64,000 nt of DNA from Strigops habroptila (GCF_004027225.2 NC_044282.2:69365787-69429786), one strand, 5' to 3'; shown: positions 45,669 to 58,706, counted from the stretch's first letter. Numbers and translations are program-made. The notes: generated by a model not told the origin, from the sequence alone.

Positions 45669-48600
45669 TTTAGATATGCATTAGGCCTGGAAAATGTCCA
45701 CTAGTCCTACATATGTAACACGTTTACATTAACATTTTGGAAAGCTTAACAGCTTCCAAGTTCTTCTGTGTTTGCATACAGCAGACACCTGTATGAAAAC
45801 AGTCTTAAAGACAGGCAACTACAATTGCTTTACACATAACTTACTTGCTGCTATCTCATTATATTCTTTATTTATTGCTGAGTCAATAATAAAATCCAAT
45901 TTTGTCAAACATTTTAAACAAAAAATAAATGACAGGGGACAGTCCTTTCCCAAATGGTTTCCTATTTAGGAATGCTCTTCTCCAGGCCAGGATAATACAA
46001 CATTTTAGCCCTTTCCAACAGCCAGATCTCAACAGAATCAAAATCATCAGCAGCACATCTAACTAAAAAGCACCATCGAACAAAGCTTGCCCTGCTCAGG
46101 AGCAGTAGCTCACACAGCATTACATCAAGTTTTTCAGCTTACAGACAGGAGAAAAGATTAGGCTATCCTGTCTCTTCCAGTCCTTTACATTTCCACCAGG
46201 AATCCAGGTAGAACTTCAATGGCTTTGGTTTGTCTGAAGCCTATTTTCAAAGATGGCACTCAGTCTCGGTGTGATGATGAGAGTGAGGCCAAGGGGGAAA
46301 CATTCGCACAACTCGCTGGATGCTTTCGTTTCAAATGCATGGCAGAAACTTGTTAAATGATTTCTCAGATGGCAAAAAGAAAACCTTGGGGGATCAAGGC
46401 ATTATTTGTTGTTCTGTGCCTGGAACATCTAAGAATTCCCTATAATGGAAGAGGAGACCATGGGGAGCTGCAGATGTTCCCAGCAGCACCTCTCTGTAGC
46501 AGCAAAGGCAGTCCCTTCTGGCAGCTCCCAGCATGACAGCTATGTCACAGAGGCCTCAGTAATAGTGAAGTGTTAAGATCCTAGTTGAGCTGCACTGGTG
46601 TTCACCAGTAGATGTGAGGTGATGATACCCAGCTGCATACTCATGTTCTCATAAGATAATTGTAAAAACGCTAGGCATTTGACTACACCAGCAGCTTAGC
46701 ACCATTTCTCAGACCACTACTAGTTTCTTATCATAATAAAAGATAATAACTGCTTGTACTCAGGTGCAATGGAGACTTTCAGTTAGTGACTGTGCTGATA
46801 GGAAGGTAGAGCATCTGTTTAAAGAGCCTCTACAAGTCAAAAGGCACCATTTTACTGGATGAATTACATAAGATTTCACACATTCTTACATTTGCTTACC
46901 AGTAGTGTAAAAAACAACCCAACAAAAACTGTGAGAAAGATTTCAGCATGTATGTTATGTAAAGAGTCATATGAGAATGACATTTGAGGGCTGCAGAAGG
47001 CTCAACAGATCAGCATTAGAGGTTTGTGGGAACATATTTTCTGAGCTGGTTGCTGATTCTTATTTGCAATTCAAGAAGTCTGTGATTGATCAGACCATTG
47101 TTTCTTCTCCTCTGACTAAAGTCCTTTCCACCCTCAGGGAAACACCGAGGAACAGTTAGTGAATAACACACTTAAGGTATAAACCTGTGGCATTTGGTGG
47201 CTATTTTAACTAATACTGGCATTTCATTTAATGATATTAAAAAAAGAATGATATCGCCTGATTTCCCTCACACCACTCCAATCAGCAGCAATTACAGTTT
47301 GGGTCTTGGGTTGAATATTATATTTGCAAATTAGATTTTGGGGGGTGGGGGAAATAAATCTGTTAGTTCATGGTTTGATCAGAAGTTTGAAAGCTAGTCT
47401 CATAATGAAAGGGTGAAATCTTGGCTGCAAAGTCAACACGAGCCTCATACAGAATTTCTCACAGCTCTTTTAATAGCATAAATGTTTCAAGCTAGTACAT
47501 CTGGGTCTCTGAAACAGTGGCAGCAGTATTTCAAATATTCTCAAAGCCAGCTACTTGGATGGGCTTGAATTGGTGACAATAATGGTGAAGATTAGCTTCT
47601 CAAGCCAAATAGAAACAAGCCAGGGCCACGCAGGCAGGCTTAGTTCTCTCACAGGAAACACTTGAGTGAAGCAGGATGCCAGGGCTCCAAAGGGGAGAAG
47701 CTGGAGAGTATATCAGCACACGTGCTGAGTGGCAGAAAATTAACAGTTTTGATACTGCAGCTACTCCGAAACACGTATCACTGAATACATAAAGGCAAAG
47801 AATAGAATAGTAGAAATCAGTGCAAAACTAGAAAGTATCTGGCATGTTTTGGGCACCAAGTAATCAATATTTGTTCCCCAAATTGTAACTGCTGAACTAA
47901 AACTTCATTTAGGCCACAGGAGGCATCACAAGGGATGCATCAAGCAGGATTCAACAAAGCAGCACATACCAGACCTTTCCCATCAACAGGATTCTCCAAA
48001 CAGATCATTTGACGCAGGTCACAAAATGGCAAGATACCAGCTGTTTGCATTTACATCTTTCTACTTACATTTCTAACACAAACTTTTTCTTAAGACAAAT
48101 CTGACTGAATTTAGATACAATGCTGTCTCTTGTTCCAACCATTTTAATTTGATAAGCAAGCCAGATTGTATGCCAATGCTTCCAACAATTAACTTGCAAG
48201 AAATCCTGTGATGAACCTTAGTCTCTTTCACACTGATTTTATTATACTCGCAGATCTTTGCACTTGTTCACATACAATTTGAAAGTAAAACACTGCCAGG
48301 CTAGCAGGAAAATCAGTGACCTCAATGTTCTAGAAAATGAAGCAATATATGCCTTAGCCATCCTGCAAGGCTTGCAGAAGCAGGAAGATGCATCATCAAA
48401 TAACTGGAATTCAATAATTCCCCAGAAGCACCAGTTTCCCTAACCTTAGGGGATTCTGATGCAGCTAGTAAGGGAAGAGTCATCTCTCTAGCAAATAACT
48501 ACATAAGGAGAAAGTGGGATGCCCAGGAAAAAGAAAACTCTGAAAAAAAGATTAACACACTAGAAGCTATCTATGAAGAGAAGGGGCAGAAGAATTCTTC

Positions 48601-49099
48601 TCTACCAAGCAGTACCCCAGGCCAGAGGGTTACAGATCCCTCCTGTGCTAATGCTTCCTTTCTGCTTTGAACACAACCACCTTGATTTTTTTACTTATTT
48701 TTAAATACTGGCTTTGAATTTGTTGGCTATGGGAATGAAATAAAAGGATATGTTACAAAACATCTCGTGATTAGACATTTGGTCTGACCAGCTGAGCTTC
48801 TTTTAAAATTATGTAAGAGAAGCTGGGCAGGCCCTCAAGCACAGGATGCTCATGGCCTGACAAATCATTGTCTTCCTATTTAAAGATGCAGTCTTGCAAC
48901 CCTGCTGCAGAAATGGTGCTTTGATAATACCTTGTGGAAAATGGGCAAGAGCAACCACTAAATGTCATGTTTTTGCCTCTACTGCACAGCTCTTATTACT
49001 TTACATGCATTAAAAATGCACGGCTACTTATAAATCTTTGATTACACTACAGACTAGACCAGTTACATTTTTCAACTCCCTTCTAGGATAAACTCTATA
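45669..49099. other. Noncoding, nothing recognised
   Basis: No transposon, RNA gene or convincing exon. A G-run (about 47339-47349) lies near 47340. The block 46250-46370 keeps several CpGs (CTCGGTG, TTCGCAC, CTCGCTGG, TTTCGTTTC) and may be constrained, but no frame supports an exon. Confidence 0.4.
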
Positions 49100-52000
49100 G
49101 AATGCATATATGCCATACAGAATATGGGATACTTAGCAAATATGAACACTGGCATTCATTCATTCAGTGGAGAGCAGCAGCTGTTCCCAGGATTGGTATC
49201 AAAACCAGGAAGGCAGAATTTGTCCTTTTCAGCAAATCATTATGTTGGAACTCTGAGAGGCAGCCTCAGTGTTACAGGGTGGTGTGTTTGGAGGCTGAGG
49301 TGCCCTCTTTCTCTTTTTATTGTTCCTTCTCTCACAGTCCTGCTGTGAGACAGAGCATAACCAGAGACTCTTATGAGCTGGTATGATCATGTTTTTACAG
49401 CTCCATGTATGAAAGGGACACACCTGACAGAATAGCCAAGTTTCCTAAAAAAGTGAAACAGTAGCCTATAAACCTACCTGTTAGCTGGAAGGCATCGCTC
49501 ATAAAAGATGCATAGCAGTTATTCACTACATTCATTGATCCAGCCTCCTAAAACAGCTATTCTTGACACAGCCACCTATGTACTGCCCTATTTACAAGCA
49601 TTCTCCACCTTACCTGCCCTTCAAAGCCCTAATCTTAATATCTTCTGCTGCAGCCCCACTTCCATGTAGCCATTACAGTCCTCGACAATCAAGCACTATC
49701 ATCACAACACCTCCTAGCAAGGCCAGTCAGCCTGTATTAAACTTGCTGCAAAGACAAGAGCATCCCTGGGGAGCCTCCTTACTCCCTGGGAAATGAGAAG
49801 GGCAAATCATCCCAAGGCCCATGATGCCACAGAGACATCCTACAAACACGGCTTGGTAAGCCAAGAGATGGAGACACTTAGCAAGGGGAATGCTGAGAAG
49901 GGGAAAAAGCAAAAATAAGTATCAACATGTAAAGCAAAGATTTTGGAGGTATACATCACACTGCCTGAAAGAGATCCCACTATAATTTTTGCCATGCCAC
50001 CCATTGCTTTGAGACTTACCACAATAAAGCAGATGTGCTGCCTTCCAGTTTAAAGCTGATTTTGGAAGAAGGAAGTATTTCTCTGCCCATACATTTTCCC
50101 AAGAGAGGTAGTTTTACTGGAGTTACAGGTCTGAAATCACAAGGCAAACCCACCTCCCAGTGACTTAAAGAAAGGGGTGGGGAAGAATTCTTGAATCACT
50201 CAGGTGGTGGTGAAGGGAGGTTTGGACCCATTACTCTGCAGCAGGTCCTTGTAGAAATGCACCACTCTGCTCTTAACCCTTGCAGCACCAGCACTCCCCC
50301 AGGCCCACTTGGTGCCATCTCCTTGCTGGCTGCTTCACCACCCTAACACACACACAGCGTGTTTCATGCTTTGAAATAATCTCCTAGTGCTTAGGTATTG
50401 TGCAGATTACAGCTAGCAGGCTCTACTGTTTTTCAGCCTCTTTTAATTTCCAAGGCAGTATCAGGACAGCTGCTCTTTGGAACTGACTGTTCCATGTATC
50501 AGGAGATTATGAAGAAAATGTGTTATTTCCATGAGGGCTGACACAGCCATTTTTTCCATGTATACTTACTGATAGTTTTCCCCCTGATGTACTGCATTAT
50601 ATGAGCTCCTTTCTCAGTTTCATTTTTATACAGCCATTTTTTAATATCCTTTCAAAAATGCATGCATTATTTAGCATACTGCAGAGTGAGGATAGGCCAG
50701 GTGTGAATCATTTGACATTGCAGGAAAACAAGTTCTCTTTGCTGTATAATTACCAAATCTGCTTCTACAGAGAGCTTTTCTCCACACATAGGCTACAACA
50801 TTCACTTACCTTATGTCACTTGATAAATATTCAAAGGTCACCACACCAGGATTTCCTCTAAAAGGCAGAGTGCTTAGAAATGGGGCACTAGTCAAGATTA
50901 GGGGAAAGAGTCATATGTGAAGTTTGGCTTCTTCAACAGAAGATCAGAATTTCTCAATAGAGCTGAACATTGAGAAAAGGAAAAGCTTTGCTTCCAGTTC
51001 CAACATTATCTGAGGAATACCAGTCATCAAAGAGGGAGAAATACACAGTTTTACCAGGAGTGATAATGTGCTTTAAAGTGACAAATACTTCTCTTTTTTT
51101 TGGTGGGAGGAGGGACTGGTGAAACATAGCAGATATAGAAACCATTTGAATGGTGGGTGATACTACGCAATGTTACTAAGCAGGCATAGTATTACTCCAG
51201 CCGCGCCAAATTCACCTTAGATGTCATTTCTTTTTCACCATGGCACAGAAGCCTTCCCCTTCAAAACCCACTTTTTCATGTTTTCCTTTCATTTGCTCCC
51301 CAATTAGCTTTTTCAATAGAGTTAAACTGAAGGCTAACCCCTTTGATTTGAGGGTTGTCTACATGAGGGTACTTGAGAGCAATCAAATCAAACTAATTAA
51401 GGGTTTAAATTGAAGGCAGCAGAGTCAGCCTGCATGAGTCCACCTTATGGATACCTGCTCACAGCAGTCTGACCACAATTAAGCAGAGATTTTTTCCACA
51501 GTGGACAATGTAGGCTGTGTGTGTAGGACGCATTCAATTTGTCTGGGTGCATTAGCTGTCAAACTTCCATGAAACCTGAAATAGCATGTTTGCTCAGGAC
51601 ATCCTTCCCATGATAACACCACCCCCCCCAACCACTGGTTTGTGCACTCGATGCAGGCACTCACTTCAATTACTTCTATACCTAAATCAAACTGCAATTA
51701 CTTTAGTTCCCAATGAACATCTACATGGAGCACTGGTTTTCTACAGTCTAAGATTTAATTCAGACAAAGCATCTCTGAGCAGCCAGGCTGTGCTCTCAGG
51801 TGTCACTACCTAATGTGATCAGGAGCAGCTGGGTTACAAACTGCTGCTTCTCATTCTCCTAAGCAAGAACACAGGCTGTGAGCACAAGCTGATCTAAAGT
51901 TCACTGTCCTCTTGGATTGACAGGGGTAAGAAGGGAAATATGTGTGTGTATGTGTTTTAAAGGAGAGATTTAAGCTGCTGGTCTGTTTTCCTTGACCACA

Positions 52001-52122
52001 AAAAACCCCCTCACAAACTGTTTCAAATGTCACTCCATTATTTGCACAGGGGAACCTAAATAACATGCACTATCTAAAGCTCTCCTGCACACTTCTGCTT
52101 TTGAGACATTCCAGTGCCAGAG
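49100..52122. other. Noncoding, nothing recognised
   Basis: Short unsupported frames. The block 51180-51420 (AGCCGCGCCAAATTCACC, AATCAAATCAAACTAATTAAG) is enhancer-like in texture. No transposon was recognised. Confidence 0.4.
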
Positions 52123-52219
52123 ATTATAGAATGGTTTGGGTTGGAAGGGACCTTTAAGATCATCTACTTCCAACCACCCTGCCATGGGCAGGGACACCTC
52201 CCACTAGACTAGGTTGCTC
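52123..52219 (-). mobile_element. CR1 LINE 3' tail (short)
   Basis: Minus-strand CR1 fragment of about 95 bp: terminal attatagaatgg, the tttgggttggaagggacctt core, agatcatctacttccaacca and ctgccatgggcagggacacc. It is truncated at actaggttgctc. Only 3' untranslated sequence is present. Confidence 0.92.
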
Positions 52220-52238
52220 ATATGATGACCATATGAGC
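52216..52238. repeat. 9-bp inverted repeat at the CR1 truncation point
   Basis: GCTCATATG (52216-52224) and CATATGAGC (52230-52238) are exact reverse complements around ATGAC, starting in the last bases of CR1 similarity. A related CATGTGAGCTCATG follows at 52241-52254. Confidence 0.75.
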
Positions 52239-53250
52239 ATCATGTGAGCTCATGAAGACATATAAAGAGTCTTCCAACCATCACCCCTTTTTCCCTTTAC
52301 TGGGGAGGCTTCATCCCTGCCCACTGGAGCTGCTCTTTGCAGACACCCCCGTTACAAACAGCCCATCGATTGTGTACTTACCTGGGGAACCTGGCTTTCA
52401 GCTAGTGCTGAGCAATGCAGACAACACAAGCAGACTGCTTACAGATCCTGTCCTTCCCAAGGAAGTGTCTTCGCTGCCAGGTTACAAAATCACTCACCAG
52501 CTTGTGCCCTAGTTTTGGCCTGGCATACCTGGCTTTCCTGTACAGTAATAGAGCCTGCACACAGCCTTGGCACCTGACTTGCAGGCGTAAGGCAAGAGAC
52601 TGAAGTTCCTCTAGATAGGAAGGGGGCTGAACCCAAGTCCTCTGCCTCCTTGGAAATGAGACTGAGCACTGGGATATTTTTACTTGGAAAGTACTACCTC
52701 CTCCATCATCCTCAGCAAATAATAATCCAGTTATATGTAATAATTTAGTGTTGTAATAGGAAACATTAAAAATGCAAACCACTGTTCACATAAGACCTCC
52801 TAAAAAGAACTTCTGTGCTTTTAAAAATCAACAATCCCAAAGTTAAATGGGAGGTTAATGTGGTCCTCTCTGTGCAGTTGAGTTTGCTACATATGCAAGT
52901 GCTCTGTGTCAGCTTTCTGCAGCAGCATAAGCATATGGGACCAGACACAGATGAGGAGTTCTGAACTTTCCTGCAGACAGATGATTGAATTCAAGCTGAA
53001 GCAGCAGCACAGATCTTGCACTAGCCAGTCCAAAAATAGTAAAGAAATCCCTTTTCTACATTTACCACTGTGCGGAAGAGTTTGTGTGTTCATCAAGGAG
53101 CTCCTGGGCTAGCTAAACTTTCATAAGAGCTATAGCTCTTTATTTCTACAGTCAAAAGGATGTAAGAGTTTTGAATATTAGCATGATATTATCTCCCTTC
53201 TTGCTTTCATTGAATTCAGCAAGGCTGGCTCCACTAAATAGCACATAAAT
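52239..53250. other. Noncoding, nothing recognised
   Basis: Frames at 52252-52512 (+), 52402-52782 (-) and 52906-53112 (+) overlap opposite-strand frames and show no family motif. Confidence 0.4.
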
Positions 53251-53251
53251 C

Positions 53252-53563
53252 TTAATTGTCTGTAATCTGTAATAGAAAGATGTTTTCGAAAATGGTTCCT
53301 TGGCAGACTACGATCCATTTTGTATCACTTTTTCTTGCCTTGCTCTGTCTCATTTTAGTTCTATGAGAAGGAAACAGAGATTTTTCCCTTTCTTTTTTCT
53401 TTTTGGCCTGATCTTCTTCTTGTAGCTGATATGTAAAAGCACTGATACAATGTGGTTTTTCATTTGGGCGCCGTTTTAAAGATGGATTCCATAGCATGAT
53501 CTGACCAGTGAGAAATGACCCAGCACTTCCCCTTGGAATACTAACACCGAATTATCTGGCTTC
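53252..53563 (-). other. Candidate terminal exon or transcribed segment
   Basis: On the minus strand a long pyrimidine tract (tttttttttattcttcttgc, then catctccatcacgccccag) ends in AG at 53565-53564, a strong acceptor-like site. The sequence after it is open for 28 codons (53563 down to a TAA at 53478-53476), with a peptide beginning KPDNSVLVFQGEVLGHFSLV. A second frame is open from 53497 down to 53252 for 81 codons and is rich in Lys/Arg/Glu (QEEDQAKKKKEREK). The two frames compete and neither matches a family I know. CpGs persist near the start (AATTCGGTG, AACGGCGCCC). It could be a last exon plus 3' UTR, or noncoding DNA with a chance acceptor. Confidence 0.2.
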
Positions 53564-53649
53564 CTGGGGCGTGATGGAGATGCAAGAAGAATAAAAAAAA
53601 ATGACTGCACAAGAGCAGTGGTAACTGATGTAGGGTCTGCCTGCTGAGC

Positions 53650-54770
53650 TTTTGACCTCAGCCGTTTCTACAGTAACTGCACAATGTATTGTGCTTTCTA
53701 TTCTCAAGCTCACATTGGAAGCCAATTAAATTAAAAGGCTATTCATTTCATTATATTTGTCGCCAGGATGCTCAAATAAAAATGCAAACGATTCCTGTTC
53801 AGAGTTTCCCACATCAGAGGAAGTGATATTGTACTGCTAATTTGTGATAACAATATAAACCAATATGCAATCTGCACTGATTTAAAAGATGTGCATAGGA
53901 TGTACACTGAACTTACAAAACACTGATTAGGGAGATCATGAAATTAAATCTTGCAAAGGGCACCTCTTTCAAACCCTCAAGGCAGCTCTTTTTCTTGCTT
54001 TAATCAGATAGCTAATCATGGTAACTCACACTTTCCAAGAGCCAGATTCATCAATACTAGGAAACATGGATTTGTAATATTGAACAGTTACAGCCTCGGG
54101 AAAGCTTGGTGAAAATAAAAGCTGTAAAAAGGTGGTTGGTAAGCATTTTGCTGCTTTAAAAAAGGCAGTGGAAGAAATGAGAGAACAGTTCCTACTAAAA
54201 ATACAGCAAAAATCATTTGAGGACTGATCGACCAATTTGAACAATAAAGAAACATATTCCCAAACACGCAGTTTTCTTAAGAACTGATTGTAACTCCAGC
54301 TCAGTGAGAAATTAACATCACAGAAAAGGAATTGACATGAAACATTATTCTACTGCCTGTATTTTTACTCTAAATAAAGCTTCTGGTATGGTTGCACGTG
54401 TCACTTAGAGTGATAGTAATTTCTGATCTGGAGGAATGACCTTCACATTGAAGCGAAGAGAGAGGACTTGAACACCATCATGCAGGATACAAAATAACAG
54501 CCTGCAACATGCCATTTATAGATCATTTTTGCAGGCTAGCAATCACAAATTGAAACTTGCCTATCATCAATGGCAGATCAGATTTTAGGGCTTTTATAAT
54601 GGTCATGGTACTGAAGGCCTGTTGATACAGTAGATGTGGCTTATAATGGAGGCAGCACCCTTCATTGCAGTTTATCTAGACATGGTTGGCAGGATATAAT
54701 AAGCTAAACGAGGTTGAAATGACAAAAATGTCTCGAGGCTTATGAAAACCTGGAACACTATTTAAAGGAA
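53650..54770. promoter_or_regulatory. Long candidate conserved noncoding block
   Basis: About 1.1 kb without repeats. It is motif-dense and stop-rich throughout, with CCAATTAAATTAAAAGGC, ATTTGTCGCCAGG, AATGCAAACGATTCC, TAATTTGTGATAAC, GATAGCTAATCATGG, TTGCACGTGTCAC (E-box) and ATTTGTAATATTG. It is the most enhancer-like stretch in the window by texture. The claim rests on pattern, not alignment. Confidence 0.32.
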
Positions 54771-55725
54771 AACCTGGCAGTTTAGACACAATTGACACAC
54801 ACTTTACTCCCTTTTCAGATGGATGAAATAATTCTGGGCCAGAAGCACTCACCTGCAGTGCTGAAACTCATGGGCCTTCCACCATGGGTGAGCTTGAAGG
54901 CAGTTCTCTGGGTTGAGAAAATGAACTTGCTTCTCCTTGATACGAATAAATCAGGTTTGTTTTCTTCCTTCCCTGCCTCTCAATAAAATTTCAATCAATC
55001 AGCTGAAGTACTTAAGACAGAAAATTTGAAAGTGAAAAACTTACAGTAAAAGAAAGATTTCTTAAAATGGCTTGGAAATAGAAGCAAATATGAAAATTTC
55101 ATGAAGGTCACGCAAGCAGGTCTAGCCATCCTCTACTACAGTAAGTAGAAGGCACTCAATAAAATGAAAGGCAACTGCTTTAGAGAACACTGAAGGAAAG
55201 GCTCTTTTCAACAGTGTGTTTATTATTAGCCTGAGGATTTTATGCTGCACAGTAGCAAACAGGTCAGCAGCTTAGCTGTCTTCCAAAAAGCCTGAAAAAA
55301 CCCCCAGTAGTGTACTGCAAACCAAAACACCTAGAGGGGGTTTTGTATGTGTGTGCACACGCATATGTAATCTAATATAACAGGTAGAACAGCAGAAAGC
55401 AAGCTTTATAGGATAAGGGCCATAAAGTCTGTGCAGGCACATTTTTCTATAGATCACCCTGCTGTAAAGTTTCTTGAACCATCTTCTGATACGGCTGGAA
55501 TGGACCCTGCTAAAAGAGGAAATAATGAATTAGAAAATCCACAGGTCTATCTGATATGGAGCTTCCAGTCTTTCTGTACCCTCTGTTGCCAATTTCCTTG
55601 CTTTGAGATAGTTTTCCTTATTACTGTAATTCCTTTGAAGAACATTGACCTTGAATCGGATGCAACAGTGATGGGGCAATATATTTTGTTGCTACCCCAG
55701 TTTGGCAACTTTGATGATGAGGTCT
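54771..55725. other. Noncoding; host flank of the LTR insertion
   Basis: No repeat. The 104-codon frame at 55431-55745 runs into the LTR and has no domain. A palindromic GTGTGCACAC lies at 55351-55360. Confidence 0.4.
55721..55725. repeat. Left target-site duplication of the LTR (imperfect)
   Basis: GGTCT directly precedes the TG start of the LTR. The matching right copy is CGTCT at 55726+566, that is 56292-56296 (4 of 5 bases). A 5-bp duplication is the expected size for ERVL-type integration. Confidence 0.5.
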
Positions 55726-56291
55726 TGTCCTGGGTTCAGCTGTAGCAGTCATTTTTCTCCTTCTTAGTAGTTGGTGCAGTGCTGTGTTTTTGACTTTCAG
55801 CCTGGGAACAACGCTGATAACACCGATGTTTTTAGTTGTTGCTAAATAATGTTTACTCCAACCAAGGATTTTCTCAGTCTCATGCTCTGCCAGGGAGGAG
55901 GGGAAGCCAGGAGGAAGCAGAGACAGGACACCTGACCCAAACTAGCCAAAGGGCTATTCCATACCACAGCACATCATGCCCAGTGTATAAACTGGGAGGA
56001 GTTACCCAGAAGGCCCAGATCACTGCTTGGGTCGGGCTGGGTATCAGTCGGTGGGTGGTGAGCAATTGTATCCTCTCCACTTGTTATTTCCCTTATCATT
56101 ATTATTATTAGTGGTAGCAGTAGTGGTTTTGTATTATACCTTAGTTACTGGACTGCTCTTATCTCAACCCGTGGGAGTTACATTCTTCCGATTCTCCTCC
56201 CCATCCCTCTGGGAACAGAGTGAGAAAAAAAGTGGGGAATGAGCAAGCTGCTGCGTGGTTCCAACTTACTGCCTGGGCTTAAACCACAACA
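55726..56291 (+). mobile_element. Solo LTR of an avian ERVL-type endogenous retrovirus
   Basis: A 566-bp LTR bounded by TG...CA. It opens with tgtcctgggttcagctgtag and closes with 'aaaccacaaca'. Internal landmarks of this widespread avian LTR are present: 'gttgttgctaaataatgttt', 'gacccaaactagccaaaggg', 'gcacatcatgcccagtgtat', a TATAAA promoter box at 55986-55991, 'gggtggtgagcaattgtatc', a (ATT)n stretch at about 56096-56110 and the 'gctgcgtggt' block. No internal gag, pol or env and no second LTR flank it, so it is a recombined solo LTR. The poly(A)-signal region is degraded (no AATAAA/ATTAAA in the expected place), so it probably no longer ends transcripts efficiently. It has mutations and short indels but is full length. 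Confidence 0.88.
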
Positions 56292-58706
56292 CGTCTCCAA
56301 GAAGGAAGCTTTGTCTTTGGAGATTTATTTTTGTTTGCTTCTCTAACAACCTAAGTTTCTAATAAAAAGGCCAGTAGCTCTTCAAACATTTATCTTTCTG
56401 TATGGCATCTTCCAAACTAAGCCTTTCCCAAATGTGAGTTTATTTGAAAAGATAGAATGGGAAGAGCCCATCCTGGAATTTTCAATCCATTTTTCTTAAA
56501 TGAAAAAAGCTGTTTTAAAAGACTAACTTTTCTTTTTAAAAAGAAGGTATTTTTGGTGATTAAAGAAAAAAAAATTTGAGGGAGAAACTCCGAGTGGAAC
56601 TCATTGCTGCAATGTAATTGTGGCCTAAGACTCAGCTAGATTTGAAGGAGGTCTTGGCTTTATAAAAGAAACAACATTTAGTTACAATAGCCAGTGATAA
56701 AGAGAAGTACAATGGAAAGGAAAGAAAACTTGTTTCATGGAAGGACTTGACAATGCATTCAGGACAAGACTCGATGGAGGACAGATTACCTCATTTTTTT
56801 CATTTTATGAAGTGTTCTGCACAATCACTTCAGGCATGTTTTACTGTCCAGCAGTATGAGAAGACCTAAGATCTGGAAGTTCATTCCTGTGCAAGTAACA
56901 AAGAAAATACACTTTTAAACATGGAAAGTATCTGACCATTCTGATGACGATGGATGTTGATGGTGTTCACAGATACTGCACCATGCACATATTCTGTTAC
57001 GTTACTTTGTCCTTGTATTTTTGTTAGGATAGAAAACTTAGTACTTTTTGCATGAGTGCTGAAAAATAAAGGAGAAAATGAAAAATAAGTTTGATTTTCT
57101 CTGCAAACTTGAACTTTTTTTTAAATGTAGCTCTTTCCAAAAATAAAAAGCATTATAAAGAAAACAATTTTTGGTGAAGAATAAATCAATGGGAGTTTTT
57201 CCTGGCACATTCCACTAGAGTGGCTAATGTGCCCCAACTGTGAACAGACATTCAATGCAAGACACCAAGCAGTCTATAGGAAACCACTTAAAATCCCAGC
57301 ATCACGGACATGGGGTTCCCAGCACTGGCGTCGTCTCACTCCACTTCTGCTGCATCTCAGGACTTGCTGGGCACAGCCAAAGGTGAGTAAGGAGTTTCCA
57401 TGGTAGGGGCAGACAGGAGAGAAAGCTGAAGATGGGACATCCCAGCCCCACAGAATTTAACACAATCAGAAAATCCACAAGGCAACCTTGTGCTTATTCT
57501 TTAGGTGTGGGATTGTTGTGGTTTTCCCCCCACTCCTTTCTTTCATCACTGCTGAGTGGCTTGAAACTCACAGTATTGAAGGACTTATATCATTGCTATC
57601 CAGGTAATATTAGGATGTTCAGAGCAATATCTTGATTCAAAATTAAGTTGGATCACATCTCTAGGTGCACTCTTCTGCCCTCACCCTGATTTCCACTGCA
57701 GCAAAACCAAATTCAGATAAAGAGGAAACTAACAGCGAGAAATGCACCTTCTCCACAATTTATTGCTTCCACCAAGAATGAGGGGGAGACCAGTTCTTCC
57801 TCACATGCCTCAAAGCTGCTCCACCACCTTTGTATATTTGGCATAAAGGCAACTGTGAACACCAGGTCTTGAACTGCAGGGATAAGGGGAAGCAATCAGG
57901 GGGATGCAATACATTCGGGGAGGGGAGAATGCAAGTTCCTTTAAAACCATTAGGAGATAAGTACAAATTACAACATGGTAAACTGAGATTCTGTAGGACA
58001 ACTATTCCTGTGGATGCTTCACCCTACCAAAAAACACTCCCAAACCCCCTACCTTTTATTCACTGAACCATTTAGGTTCCTTTCAGGCACTGTACAACAT
58101 ACATAATATGGTGCCAATAGAGAGAACCTATTTCTAAGAGTAAATTCAGCAGACTAAGCTGTCCAAAACACCAATCTTCAGTGATACAGAAGTAGGACAT
58201 CTCTAAAAATAAGCCTTCTTGTAAGGAACATTAAATAAATAAATAAAAAAAATAAATAAATCGACTCTCAGAGTCACATCTTTAATAAAAGCTTACTAAA
58301 GAAAAAAAAAATCCTCTTGAGACTTAAACCAGAAGCTTATGCTGAGGCTTTTCTTAGTTAAAGTTGTGGTACTTTCCAAGGAAAGCTGTGGAGATAAAAG
58401 GAGTAATGCTGTAGAAGAGAATTTTATTAGTTCATTTATATAATTAGAAGTTTAAGACAGGAGGATCAGCTATGTTCTGGCTAGAAAGGTCAGATGTGAA
58501 GTCTTGAGTATTCAGATATTAGGAATCTGGCCAAAAGAAAGTTTCAAGATTAGAGGGTATTTTGACCGAACCTTTACTTTAAAGTCTCTCTCAAGTAAAC
58601 TTAAGTGAATTAAATATAATTTTTCATGACTGATTAGAGGGTACATTTGACAATCAGTTGCATCTCACATTCTGCTGCCTACCAGCTGGAACATTGATGA
58701 GACTTT
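56292..58706. other. Noncoding; AT-rich, simple repeat at 58230-58262
   Basis: An (AAAT)n-type repeat lies at 58230-58262 with A-runs to 58312. The frames at 57713-58066 on both strands are mutual shadows. No exon or further transposon was recognised. Confidence 0.5.

Noticed and set aside
46615..46650. snoRNA C-box-like TGATGAT
   Set aside because: No D-box with a terminal stem at snoRNA spacing was found.
56027..56242. 71-codon frame inside the LTR
   Set aside because: It falls in LTR noncoding sequence and matches no retroviral protein; it is incidental.
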